Source: Hypsibius dujardini (Eukaryota > Tardigrada > Eutardigrada > Parachela > Hypsibiidae). From it: a DNA stretch of 38,240 nucleotides. The notes under the pieces were generated by a model. The model had not been told where the DNA came from. It saw nothing but the letters and a program-made list of their open reading frames with translations, and did not search any database. Position 1 is the first letter of the stretch, and every line of letters begins with the position of its first letter. Shown here one piece after another: positions 20,677 through 31,314 of the stretch. Made by a program: the position numbers and the translations under genes. Location: positions 1 through 38,240 of the forward strand of contig LRSR01007947.1 of assembly GCA_001579985.1 (NCBI GenBank), given 5' to 3'.

Positions 20677-22273
20677 AAAAATATAAAACAGAGACATTCT
20701 GGATTTCCCCTAAAGCAAAGCAAAATGTTTTGCAACATCTGTCATGATAAAATGAAGTACGACCTGATAATTTATCTATGCCAGGAATATAGGCATATTT
20801 TATTCGGCAGCATCTTAAAAAATAATTATGTTTGTTTCTTAAGAGTGTTGCTTACCAATCTCGCCAAACGCCTCGGGAGACATAAATATTGTGATGTTCG
20901 CAATGCAGCCGAATAGAAGGAGGGACATTGTCATTTTCATTCTTACTGAGACTGTGCCAAGATGTAGAACTCTGTCTGCATTTTATACTTCTTTACACGG
21001 ATCACACACACACATCAGAACACAGGTATGATCGTTTCTACACATTGAATGTTTTCGGCTGTACAAAGGAAGTGACGACTATTTTCCTCCAACCGTGACT
21101 TTCGCTTAAGTTCGAAACAAATGAGGAAATATGAAAATGAAACTTCATGCTTGAATGGACATACAGAAGCTTTATCCAGTCAAGTTGAGGCAGGTTTCTG
21201 TTGTACATTTTTTACCAGGTTCCCACTTTCCTGATTTTTCCAAACCATTTCTTTATGAAAACCCATGATTTCCTTTACCAGGTTATGTAACCATTATACA
21301 AGATTCGGGACTCAAATGAAAAGTAAACGAATTAGTATCGACTAGGGCGGGAGAATCTCAGTATTCAAACTACTGAAAAGTCTACAGCCTGATGGTTTTA
21401 AAAAGTTTTTCATTTCTGTTTCTTTAATGTGCCCCTTTGAAATCGTTCTAATTTTGTTCGGCCCTTAATTTTCCTCCTAAAATGACTGGAAAAGTGCAAA
21501 TTTTATTAACCGGACAGTAGACAGTCGTCAGTGAGCAAAACGACTTATCGCGGGATAAACTCCAATTTGAGTTTGCACCAAAACAACAAAAATATGTATT
21601 TCATTCTGACTTGAATGAGATATTCGGTTTGTGATCTAGACTTTGGTGTGTTTAAGGGGATGAAAAATAATTTCAAAAAACACTCCTTTTTCGTCATCCA
21701 TACTGTTCATGACTCCCGGCGCCGCCATTTTTTGGGATTTTTCTTCGATTTCAAAAAAAAATGTTTTCATAGTGTCTGCGGGCACGAAGCCTCATTGAAC
21801 AGTTTTACATTGAACAACGGCTCTCGGACTTCATAAAACGTCAGTTTGAGGTCTGAGTTAACCGTTATGAGCACCCCAAGCAGCTTGGATTTGAAATGAT
21901 CTGAAAACCCTGATGGAAAAAAGGCGCACCCAGGTGACGGGGCTCCTTGTCGGGTTTTTCGTTTAAATGTTTGCGATTTTTCATCTCGAATGCATTCACG
22001 GGATAAGTCATCGACAAGTAGATGCGGAAAAGTCAAAGCCATAAAAAGGCAATTAATAAGCTATCTAACCGCCGTCCAAGATTGGTCAGGCGGTTTCAAA
22101 AGGAAACAGACAAAGCTGGGCACTGGTCGTCCAGCCCGGCACTGCAGAGACAAACAACATAGTTTGCCCGCGACAACCTCGAACACAAAGTTATTGTCGT
22201 CCCGACAATAAAATAAAAGTAATACTGTTGCAAATCAAGAGTGACAAAAAAACAAATTAGAAGGAAAAAGATA
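20677..22273. other. Intergenic, nothing recognised
   Basis: Short open frames only. No domain, splice pattern or repeat that I can support. Confidence 0.4.
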
Positions 22274-22678
22274 TTAAAAGAAAAAGGTGATTCCGGGAAG
22301 AGGCGTAGCTTTCTGGCGCTGGATCTTGCCCAAGGTAACGATTTTTTCCTCCTGTAGATGGCGTACTTGTTCCGGAAGATGATTTTTCTGTTCCTTCTCC
22401 GCCAGCTGTCGGCTAATGCATCGTTGTACCTGGCGCATTTCACAACGCCATTCGTAGCGGTTGTAGCGCTGGTGACATGCCTCCTGCTGTTGTAGGTGGC
22501 GCTGCTGTCGGCTGGTCAAATACTCCAAATGGTGACGGATGGCAAATGATGTTCGTTGGTCACTCTGGGTGTTGAGGAACACAGGATGGAACAGATGGTA
22601 AACAGTCACCCGATTGTCTAATTAGCAATACCAGTACCGAACTTCATCCTGGACCCAGTCGTCCAGTTTGGGAGGCAT
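22274..22678 (-). pseudogene. Hypothetical Gln/Arg-rich coiled protein with one in-frame stop
   Basis: From the ATG at 22678 (MPPKLDDWVQDEVRYWYC) one frame runs 135 codons to 22274, broken only by TAA at 22624-22622. The body is strongly helical and charged: HHLEYLTSRQQRHLQQQEAC, then RYEWRCEMRQVQRCISRQLA and KEQKNHLPEQVRHLQEEK. This is unlike the AT-rich noise around it. I do not recognise the family. It could be a small decayed gene or one exon of a larger one; no splice partners were found. Confidence that it was ever coding is modest. Confidence 0.35.
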
Positions 22679-23116
22679 GTCTAGCGGGTTTTGCGCAAGT
22701 ATTCTACCAGAGAGCACATTTTTCTTCAGAAAATAACTTGCTCTCCTTTCTCTAAAAAACTTGTTGCACTTCTAATAACGAATACGTTTTGTACCTGAGA
22801 CAATTACGTGGGTCTGTTACGTCGGTCGATGGGGGCTACACGAACGGTGTGGTCGAGATAATCTTCGTCGGTGGTAATGATCAATGAACTGGCCTGATGC
22901 CCAAAACAGCTTCGGTATGCTGTCAACTTGCTTATTGGCATTTCTACTAAAACACGAATCAATAAACGCAGAGAATTGTTTTTTATGATAAACTAATATA
23001 CAAGAGATTGCGGTTTGTCGAGGTTGCAAAAGCGTTACCGTTTTGAGTACTTTGACAGTATTTTAGGACTGTGCAGTAAGGGTGCAAGACATTTTCGATC
23101 CATTTGAATGGAAAAT

Positions 23117-23224
23117 TGTGTCTGTGTCTGTGTCTGTGTCTGGGTTTGCGTCTGTGTCTGTGTCTGTGTCTGTGTCTGTGTCTGTGTCTGTGTCTGTGTC
23201 TGTGTCTGTGTCTGTGTCTGTGTC
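23117..23224. repeat. (TGTGTC)n microsatellite
   Basis: About 18 hexamer units, pure except for one interrupted unit near 23143-23150. Confidence 0.97.
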
Positions 23225-23316
23225 TTGCGTGACTACGCTAAGCAGAACCGCAACCAGAGCGACTGTGCAAACGATTACAAGCGGTATACATTATTTAATG
23301 CAGAACACATACACAT

Positions 23317-23368
23317 GCACAGACACAAACACAGACACAGGCACAGACACAGACACAGACACAGACAA
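23317..23368. repeat. (ACAGAC)n microsatellite, reverse complement of the 23117-23224 array
   Basis: About eight units, the outer ones imperfect. It faces the TGTGTC array across a spacer of some 90 bases, so the two could pair. Confidence 0.93.
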
Positions 23369-24347
23369 GCCCGCAGCCTATGAACACCTGGCCGACTTGC
23401 TGCTCATTTTGATTATGATTTCGCACTCTTCCTTCGCGCAGTATTGTGAATTCAATTTACTGAATACATTTTCACTCGAGCGACCAGCGTTAATAATGCA
23501 ATCTTGGATAAATTGGAGTCAAATCAAAAAATCTGAAAATTCATCTATCGAAAAGTTCTCAATCATGCGCAAACTAAATGCATACACTTGTGTATATCGA
23601 AAATCTTCTTCTTCAGAACCGGAGCGGCGTAATTAAACGAATTTTCTTCCAACCCGTGATGTTAACTACTAGCACAGGGTCGTCAGGTGAGCAACTCAAT
23701 AATTTCTGGAGTAATCTGCCCGCATCATCTTCTTCATTGCATGTGTGAAGCTTTCGAAACTTCCTAAGCTGATTAAATATTGTGCACTTTGGGATATGAA
23801 GTTAGTGAGGTTCGCCGTAAGATTGTAACTGATTTTAAAACACGTGCAGCGCACTGGGATATTAGTCCTCATAATTGCTTGTCACCCGGATAACTGAATT
23901 TATTTCCGTGGTCGTTGTTGTACATCCTATACATGGGCCGGGTAGGATATGGGTGACCTTTCCTTTCCTTTGCCCTAAAACGTTCCAACTCAACATGAAA
24001 ATTTCAAAAGCGTTGTGATGGGCAGAGGTCTATGAAGAGTAGTCTCACAGTACAGACAAGATGGCGTTGTCGAAGCTCGCGTCCGCTGGGCAAGATCTCC
24101 TGGATCTGATGATCCTCGACAACATTCAGATATCTGCGAGAAAACTAGGACAATGACCATGAATGTCCAGGTCGGCTGGAGGGATGGACATGAATCCCAT
24201 TTGTAATATCATTTGAATCGAATGAATGCTAGAAACAACTCCTTTATTCACATATATTTTTCGACGACGTTACACGAGTTGACGATGAAATGTGACGCCA
24301 CGGTTAACTGTGGGTGTCGGTGCTAATTAGACGTACACTACGATGGG
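23369..24347. other. Intergenic, 3' side of the intact family A GPCR
   Basis: No gene seen. Presumably includes the 3' untranslated region of the minus-strand gene that ends at 24348. Confidence 0.4.
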
Positions 24348-25418
24348 TCATTGCCACAACCGTGGCATGCGCAGTTTGTCCATGGTCAAGACAAACAAGA
24401 TGGGGTCAACCACCGTCTGACAAACAAAGAGTGAATTGGCCACTTCAAAGAATTCCGGAATCCAAAAACCGGGCAGGAATCCAGTGAGTAAGAAGTAGAC
24501 CATATCTGGCATAGTAAAGATGACGATGCTTATTGTCAACAATGTCAACATAGCGTACTTGCCGGACCTTCGTCCTCGGAGTCCTGTCAAAACGTCGCGC
24601 CCATTTGACAGCTCAACTGCCACCGCTGCTGTTGTAACCGTATCTGTTTCCTTCTTTGAATAGGAAGTGAAGCTTTTTGGTGGGATCTCCGCCTGAACGG
24701 TTGGTACCGCCGCATTTTGGGGCTTCACACGTGTGGACCGCTTCATGGCTTCTCGGGAGCGGAGCAACTTGCTAACCACCACGACCAGGAAGGACAGCAA
24801 AGTGACAACCAACGGTAAGATGTACACGATGAGATCATTTACGTTGGACCACGTGCTGAGTTGCACTGTATTAAAAAGGCATGCCGTAACGGGCACATCT
24901 GTTCGGTAGTAGAGCGTGTCAGCCAGCCAGAAAGATCCCTCCACTAAATGAATGTACACCCACATGATCAGGCAAATAGTAAGGGTAAAGCGCTTGGTAT
25001 GGGCTGTTCGAAAAGAAATGGGATGGATGATGGCCCAAGCTCGGTTCACGGCAATAACTGCGTGCGAGTTGATAATACCAGCGTCGAACACGCTAAGACA
25101 GTAGAGGTAAAACGAGCAGGCATGGTTGCCCATGGTCCATCCGGAGTTGAAGAGGTTTGACTTGATAGCGAAGGGATATTGGAGAAGCAAGCATGCGAGA
25201 TTTGTTCCCAGTAGATTGATCACGTAGAGGTCAAACGGTGCTCGGAGGTTTTCTAGGAATAGCAACAATGCGCTAAAGTTTGTGATGGATCCCAGGATGC
25301 AGAAGACGAGTAAAAAGGTCGGGGTAAACGACCACAATGGAGCGAGTGGAACGTTGCGAGCTGTCTCATTGGTAAAGGTCACATTTTGTACGGTGTTAGC
25401 TGAACCGTTGCTCTCCAT
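24348..25418 (-). CDS. Intact family A orphan GPCR, 356 aa, single exon
   Basis: A complete seven-helix class A-type receptor. N-glycosylation sites at N4, N12 and N17 precede TM1 (about 31-55). TM2 is about 62-85; TM3 about 100-124, with the conserved Cys101 exactly 25 residues before Arg126. TM4 is about 145-165, ECL2 Cys180 can pair with Cys101, TM5 is about 195-218, a 70-residue ICL3 follows, TM6 is about 288-311 (with Pro304) and TM7 about 324-345. The D-R-Y triad is N-R-A (125-127) and N-P-x-x-Y becomes D-P-I-L-F (338-342), so the G-protein switch motifs are altered. The tail is short (MPRLWQ). It lacks introns, like its relatives here. The ligand is unknown; a chemosensory or peptide role is possible but not shown. 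The start is set by homology with the copy at 17083. Confidence 0.93.
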   Translation of the reverse strand: MESNGSANTVQNVTFTNETARNVPLAPLWSFTPTFLLVFCILGSITNFSALLLFLENLRAPFDLYVINLLGTNLACLLLQYPFAIKSNLFNSGWTMGNHACSFYLYCLSVFDAGIINSHAVIAVNRAWAIIHPISFRTAHTKRFTLTICLIMWVYIHLVEGSFWLADTLYYRTDVPVTACLFNTVQLSTWSNVNDLIVYILPLVVTLLSFLVVVVSKLLRSREAMKRSTRVKPQNAAVPTVQAEIPPKSFTSYSKKETDTVTTAAVAVELSNGRDVLTGLRGRRSGKYAMLTLLTISIVIFTMPDMVYFLLTGFLPGFWIPEFFEVANSLFVCQTVVDPILFVLTMDKLRMPRLWQ

Positions 25419-25916
25419 GATTTGACTCGTTTTAGCAAGCGATAACCTTGCAGTAAGAATTGAAACATTGAAACATTAAGAGTGAAGACCTGCCGTTGCC
25501 GCGTATTCGCGGTAGTGATCGATCAAACTCACTGCATTGTACCTCCGTAAGGGTCTTGATGCTTCGCGGGTCGCCGGGCAGCTCAATTGTGATAAATTAT
25601 CACGCATCGCATGCACATTGTATGGTATTGTGTTGCACATCTGATTGTATTCGAATCAAATTTCGCTCTTCGATGAGAAATTATCTGGTCCAGAGAAACC
25701 TTATAACATTCACTTTATCTAACAGAAAAATACAGCTAGCAAAGGTAAAAACCACAACCGTAGTACCATGTCTAATGCATTCTAGAGGACAGTTAAACAT
25801 GTGACTTCCTTAACTATGCTATACGCAAAAACGGATGACATATTCGATAACTGAGAGAACGAGCGTTTAACGTTAACTGAAGGAATCGATACAGATTAGA
25901 GATAGTTAAAGGTGAA
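25419..25916. other. Spacer between two family A receptors
   Basis: About 500 bases; it must contain the promoter of the 25418 gene and the 3' end of the next copy. No motif that I can name. Confidence 0.35.
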
Positions 25917-26992
25917 TCATTGCCGCAACCGCGTCATGCGCAGTTGGTCACGGTCAAGACAAGCAAGATCGGATCAACCACCATCTGAGAAGAAAAGAGA
26001 AAGTTCGCCACTTCAAAGAACTCCGGAATCCAAAAGTTGTTTAGAAAAGCAGTGAGTAAAAAGTAGATCATATCTAGCACGGTGAAAATAACGATGCTAA
26101 TACATGATCTACATGAGCATGAGCATGAGCAGCGTCTACATGATGTATTTGCGAGACTTTCGACGTCGTAGACCTGTCAGAACGTCACGCCCATCTGACA
26201 CCTGAATTGCAATTTCAGCTGAGGTAACCGTTTCCGTTACCTTCTTAGAAGTCAGACTAATTGGTGTTGGCTCCTTTTCACCGATGCAGTGCGTTGCATT
26301 TCGAGGCTTCACACATCCGAACCGCTTCATGGTTTGCCGGGAACGATGCATCTTGCTAACCATCACGACAAAAAAGACAAAAAAGTGACAGCAAGAGTTA
26401 AGATGTATACAATGATATCAATTGCGGTGAACCACGCGTTAAACATGCACACCTTAATCGGTACGTCCATTTAGAAGTAGAGCGTGTCCGCCAGCCAGAA
26501 AAATCCCTCTACTGGTTGAACGTACAGCCACATGACCATGCAAACGGTTAGGGTGAAGCGTTTGTTATGGGCTGCTCGAAAGGACATGGGACGGATAATG
26601 GCCCAAGCTCGGTTCATGGCGATGACCGCGTGTGAGTTGATAATACCAGCGTCGAACACCCTCAGGCAGTAGAGTTGCAAGAAACAAGCATGGTTCCCCA
26701 TGGTCCATCTGGAACTAAAAAGGCTTGACTTGACAGCCAAGGGGTATTGGAGAAGTTGACCTGCGAGATTTGTTCCCAGAAGGTTGATCATGTAGATGTC
26801 GAAGGGTGTCTCTGCTCGGAAGTGTTTAAGAAACAACAATAATGCCCTAAAGTTTCTAATGGATCCGACGGTGCAAACGACGAGTAAGAATATAGGTGTT
26901 AACGACCATGATGGCGCGAGCGGAGCGTTGCGAGATGTCTCACTGATAAAGGTCACGTTTGCTAGAGTTTTAATTGAGTCATTGCTGTCCGT
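25917..26992 (-). pseudogene. Family A orphan GPCR pseudogene, sister of the 24348-25418 gene
   Basis: Closely parallels the intact neighbour. The initiating codon is ACG (26992-26990) where the paralogue has ATG. TM1 to TM4 are intact (IYMINLLGTNLAGQLLQYPL, WTMGNHACFLQLYCLRVFDA, NRAWAIIRPMSF). TAA at 26473-26471 follows DTLYF. ECL2 and TM5 continue (VCMFNAWFTAIDIIVYILTL), a frameshift lies in A-runs at 26368-26384, and ICL3 is well conserved (SDGRDVLTGLRRRKSRKY). A TAG and an ATGAGC triplication at 26112-26130 break the start of TM6. The rest of TM6 and TM7 reads on in another frame (NNFWIPEFFEVANFLFSSQM, VVDPILLVLT), and a last frameshift leads to LRMTRLRQ and a stop at the same place as the paralogue. 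Confidence 0.9.
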
Positions 26993-27219
26993 AATTTGCC
27001 GGTCCCTGCAAGAGAAACAATGCGGCCCCGTAAATTGACACAGTAAAGATCTGCCAATGCGGCACATCTGATCGGTCACCCGATCTGATTGAATTATATT
27101 CCGCAAAGGGCTTACTGTGATGGCTTTGCGGTTACTATTGGGACGTCACCAATTCGCGGATTAAAATCAGAACACGTTCCCTGTTTAGAGTGATTCTCGA
27201 CTGAGGCAATACCTCGACT

Positions 27220-27266
27220 ACCGTCTAGGTAGAACAAATACACAGCTTTTGTTCTACCTAGATGGT
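27220..27266. other. Short near-perfect hairpin
   Basis: ACCGTCTAGGTAGAACAAA (27220-27238) pairs with 27248-27266 with one G:T-type mismatch in 19 and a 9-base loop. It lies between a receptor pseudogene and the family B gene. It might be a small MITE remnant, a structured RNA or a microRNA-like hairpin; the stem is short for the last. Confidence 0.5.
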
Positions 27267-27622
27267 CGTACCAATTTGCAAGTTGCTATCGTGGTATAGT
27301 AATTTGGTACTATTATTCGAATGGTCTGTATGGCAAATGTTATCTATTCAACTTCTCAGCATACCAATGAGAATAGCAACTAGACTAGCCGTGTGCGAAT
27401 AGATATGAATTAGCAGTCGTGACGGAACGGCTTCCCAACTTGGGGCTATTTTCAGATACGGATTTCAAAACGTCTTCAAATTTTTTTTCTAACTTAGTTC
27501 AATAGTTCATTGGCGAATCTCCGAGAACTGATGAAGTGAATTTTTCATATCATCTTAAATATTAAACTAATTTAGACAAAAACTGGAAAGTTTTGAAATC
27601 AGTCTCTGAAAATCCCTTCAAA

Positions 27623-28705
27623 TTAGGCACGTGCATTGGTTCTTTTCCGATCAAGGGAACTCGTTTTGACCGCCAGCGAGTGCCTCTTTCGGGTCGACCG
27701 GGTTTCCACACTGGGTTCGGGAGTCACAGCGGCTCGCAGTTGTCCAAAGAGACGGCTGACAGCTTGACGATACGGTGGCCAGAAGAGTAGATAGATCACG
27801 GGTGAGACACAATGCTGTAACAAGGTCAGGTAGACACCCAACCGTCTAATCGTCGCGCTCGCGTGATTTGGGACGATAGACATGAAGTAATTTGGTACGT
27901 GGGAAATCAGCGTGCAGAACACCACAGCCATACTGCCGAGGAATGAGCTCCAGACGATTCGCAAAATCTCCTGAGCTGGGGCGTTGCCTGCAGGAACCAC
28001 TTGGACAGCTGTTCGACGGCGGCGAACGCGTAGCAGCCTTTGACCCACTGCAATCATCAAGATTCTCAACTGACTCATAAATAACAATGGAAAAAATATC
28101 GGTCCCTTCAATGCCTCCCAAATTGTGAAGACCACGCCCTTCGGGGAAAACGTTCTCAACCCCGTGCAACGCGCATAGTTCATATCTTTCCAAAACAAAA
28201 TGAATCCTGGTATGGTCATAACCAACGATCCTCCGAAAATGAGTAAACTCCCAAACAGAAGTGTTTTGCGGTGTGTGATTGACGTGCGGTACTTGATGGG
28301 GAATTCTACTGACATCCATCTGTCCACGCTAATGGCAAAATTAGTGAGGATAGCCGCGGTATTTGCGTATATAAGTAGGCATACACCGATGGAGAGGTTC
28401 AGAAAGATGTTGACAGCTGTGTAAGGCGCGTAGCGTAATGGGACCGCTGTGACAACAGTCACACCTGCAAGGAGAGAGGCCACGGCGAGGGATACGTGAA
28501 GCAGGATGTAGGGTTCCTTGTTGCGCCATAGTGCGAAGATGAGGAGGTTAAAGAGCTGGGTGGAGGTGATGGCAGTGCCGAATGCGAGAGTCGGCAGCTG
28601 AGTGGCCATCCATTCCGCGGGGGTTATTGTTGGGCACGGAAGCGGGCCAGTCCGATTTGATAAGGTCTCATTCCGAAGCCCGAATTCCACGCTAATGTTC
28701 GACAT
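27623..28705 (-). CDS. Intact family B orphan GPCR, 360 aa, single exon
   Basis: Starts at MSNISVEFGLRNETLSNRT with glycosylation sites at N3, N12 and N17. TM1 is about 41-60, TM2 about 67-88, TM3 about 105-127 ending in D-R-W (128-130), TM4 about 146-170, ECL2 Cys180, TM5 about 201-222, a short basic ICL3 (RLLRVRRRRTA), TM6 about 251-275, TM7 about 287-309 with S-P-V-I-Y (301-305), and a 50-residue basic Ser/Thr-rich tail. The TM3 position 25 before the Arg is Leu104, not Cys, so the usual TM3-ECL2 disulphide is missing; the relative at 14553 shares this. The gene is intact, intronless and on the same strand as the family A genes beside it. Ligand and coupling are unknown. Confidence 0.93.
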   Translation of the reverse strand: MSNISVEFGLRNETLSNRTGPLPCPTITPAEWMATQLPTLAFGTAITSTQLFNLLIFALWRNKEPYILLHVSLAVASLLAGVTVVTAVPLRYAPYTAVNIFLNLSIGVCLLIYANTAAILTNFAISVDRWMSVEFPIKYRTSITHRKTLLFGSLLIFGGSLVMTIPGFILFWKDMNYARCTGLRTFSPKGVVFTIWEALKGPIFFPLLFMSQLRILMIAVGQRLLRVRRRRTAVQVVPAGNAPAQEILRIVWSSFLGSMAVVFCTLISHVPNYFMSIVPNHASATIRRLGVYLTLLQHCVSPVIYLLFWPPYRQAVSRLFGQLRAAVTPEPSVETRSTRKRHSLAVKTSSLDRKRTNARA

Positions 28706-30903
28706 TAAAGTTTCTAATCCCTCTTTTTGACGAGAAATTATTTGCCAACGAAAAACTGGATAGGTGAAATAACAGAGCTTTGATTTTGCGGTGGTACAGA
28801 GAAGTTAAAATTGAAAAGTGAGGAGAAAGTGGTATAGTGGGATCAGCTATATCGTGAAAAGGATGATCCTAATCTCCAAATGCGTGGACAGAATAAGGCA
28901 GCAAATTATAAACAATTTCATCAAATGTTGGAGATAATTCGCAATTATTGCGTGCTTGAACAGCTGCAGTTGGAATTATGGGAGCGGTGTGTGATTTAAC
29001 TACTGCTCTGTGTCTACCGGATTCATGATAACAAGTTTGAGTATACAGTAATTCAAGGAACACGGAACATCGGATGTAATTATGTTATCTGGAAACATCA
29101 CTTTTCATATGCTTTCGACAATGGATAGGACCTTCTGGTAAAGCAATTAAGTCATTCTCTTCGGTATTGCAGTTTGCAATATGAGAGAGCAAGTCTCAAC
29201 GCTGTGCACGTTTTGATTTGGTATAAATGCTGCGCATGGCTGAAATATTCAGGGGCGCGCTGCTAGCGTTATATTTGCCAGTAGTTCTAGCCCGCCAGGG
29301 CGATCAAAAGCTCTAGCTTGCAATTACAATTCGTTTTCCAATTGATGGATTATCTGTGCTTGATTGCGCTGATCATCATTGAGCGGAACCATTATGCCTC
29401 ATACAACAACATATGGAATAAATTTAATAACATGGATGAAACCTAAAACATGAACATCTAAGAAATAATAAAACCATAAACATCTCAATGGAATAGTAAT
29501 GAAGTTGAAAGTAAAAAAGAAAAAAACGCCAACGAAACCACCGCCCGTGTCCCGCGAGAAACGAAACCCTTGTCGTAAGGTTAGCCGGTTGCGAAAGCAC
29601 TTTCACCCCGATGCGAAAGATGTACCTCAGCGCTAAGCTAAACTGAGAAATTTAGGGAGGCTTAGTCGAGTTCTGACAACCTAAGCACTGATGATCAGTC
29701 CATGTTATATTCACATAGAGGAATACTCAGCGCTAACTTTCCTTTGCTGGCTGAGCCAAACTTAAATAGCATCAATCAACGGTTACTCCCACATTGGGAT
29801 AAGGTAGTTTAGGCTAATTATGGCTGGTCTCCAAGGTGAATTTTCTTTGGCCAAAACTGCCTTTGTTGGGACTGATGATGAGTTTGATCTATGCAAAACT
29901 ACCTTTACTTTGTCATGCATAAACTAGCGTGTTAAAAACTCAGCCACAGTTTCTGTGATGCTGCTCAGCTGTTTTCTAGCGTGAAATAAAGCAGTAGAAA
30001 CTAAAAAAAAAACTTGCCCCCGGGAAAAGAAAGAATTTTTTAATGCCATTTCCAGTATAGGGAATTACCAAGCGGAAGAAGGAGCCATCATGAGCCTAAT
30101 ACAGTGTTTACGGGAAAAAAAATAAAGAAACCGCAATGTTATTGCAGCGGGTGGGCAAGGGTGGACGGCGTTCTTTCTTGGAGAAGCTACGTGCATGAAT
30201 ATCAACCTTACTCATCGGGCCAATAATTACACTGTAAGACAAAACCTACAACAACAATCCGCAGGAGAAATCTATTTATCAGTTTCTGTACACAAACTCC
30301 TTTTGATGTTCATTAATCAAAGGCCTTATATATGGACTCTGGATAAAGTGCGCTAAAGTCCGACCGAGACATCCAACTGTTCCGTATTTTGGTCTTGCCG
30401 ACAGAGATAATTAGGATCAAAACTATACAGCACACCATGAAAAATTCCGTCAGGAACAACTATGGAGTAGATATAGCAGCATAATTTTTTTGGAGCTGTT
30501 GAAGACCTCCTACGTTCCGATCAACAGTATTGTTCCCTTTCACAATTGCGTCGTTAAACCGCTCGTGAATCTATCGAGTTGCCTGCATGTCGTCCTATCC
30601 GACTTTAAATGATGGTTTTCTGTTTTGTTTTTAGATTCATTCTGATCGTCCCTGCAGTTTGAAAGTGCCTGATTTTGTCCCTCATTTGAATTTTTGGTCG
30701 TTCTCCATCTTTGAGAAAGTCGAATTAACTAAGGACTTCGCTGAGTCGTGTCGGAAATGTTTATGCTCGAACATCTATGTGATAACCGTAGCACGTTAAA
30801 TGCTACATTCCATTTGAATGTGTCCTCCCACAACGCACGTGTTGTTTCCCTCATTACTGGCGAGTTTTGACACAAAGCTTATAAATTGATGTGAAATATC
30901 GAT
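28706..30903. other. Intergenic, no gene seen
   Basis: Upstream of the family B gene. Only short open frames without domain features. No arrays, palindromes or RNA genes that I can support. Confidence 0.4.
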
Positions 30904-31314
30904 ATGGAGTTGGAGTTATGGAGTTATTCTATAAGAACAGTACTGTAGTACTGTCAGGTCGAGTACTGGGAGCCCTTATGGAGTTGGAGTTATGGAGTTA
31001 CTGTATAAGAACAGTACTGTAGTACTGTCATCGAGGGGTAGCCCTTATGGAGTTGGAGTTATGGAGTTACTGTACAAGAACAGTACTGTAGTACTGTCAG
31101 GTCGAGGGGTACTGGGGGCCCACATGGAGTTGGAGTTATGGAGTTACTGTATAAGAACAGTACTGTCAGTTCGAGGGGTACCGGGGGCCCTTATGGAGTT
31201 GGAGTTATGGAGTTATTGTATAGGTATAGTACTATCAGGTAGAGGGGTACCGGGGACTATGATGGAGTTGGAGTTATGGAGTTACTGTATAGGTATAGTG
31301 CTGTCAGGTCAATA
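30904..31314. repeat. Left array of the MULE-like element, six 69-76-bp units
   Basis: Units start ATGGAGTTGGAGTTATGGAG, contain AGAACAGTACTGTAGTACTG and end near CCGGGGGCCCTT. Starts are at 30904, 30978, 31047, 31123, 31193 and 31262. The innermost two carry TAGGTATAGT in place of TAAGAACAGT. Confidence 0.93.

Noticed and set aside
23082-23636. 184-codon plus-strand frame rich in Ser-Val repeats
   Set aside because: It reads straight through the TGTGTC microsatellite and then unrelated sequence; the repeat explains the length.
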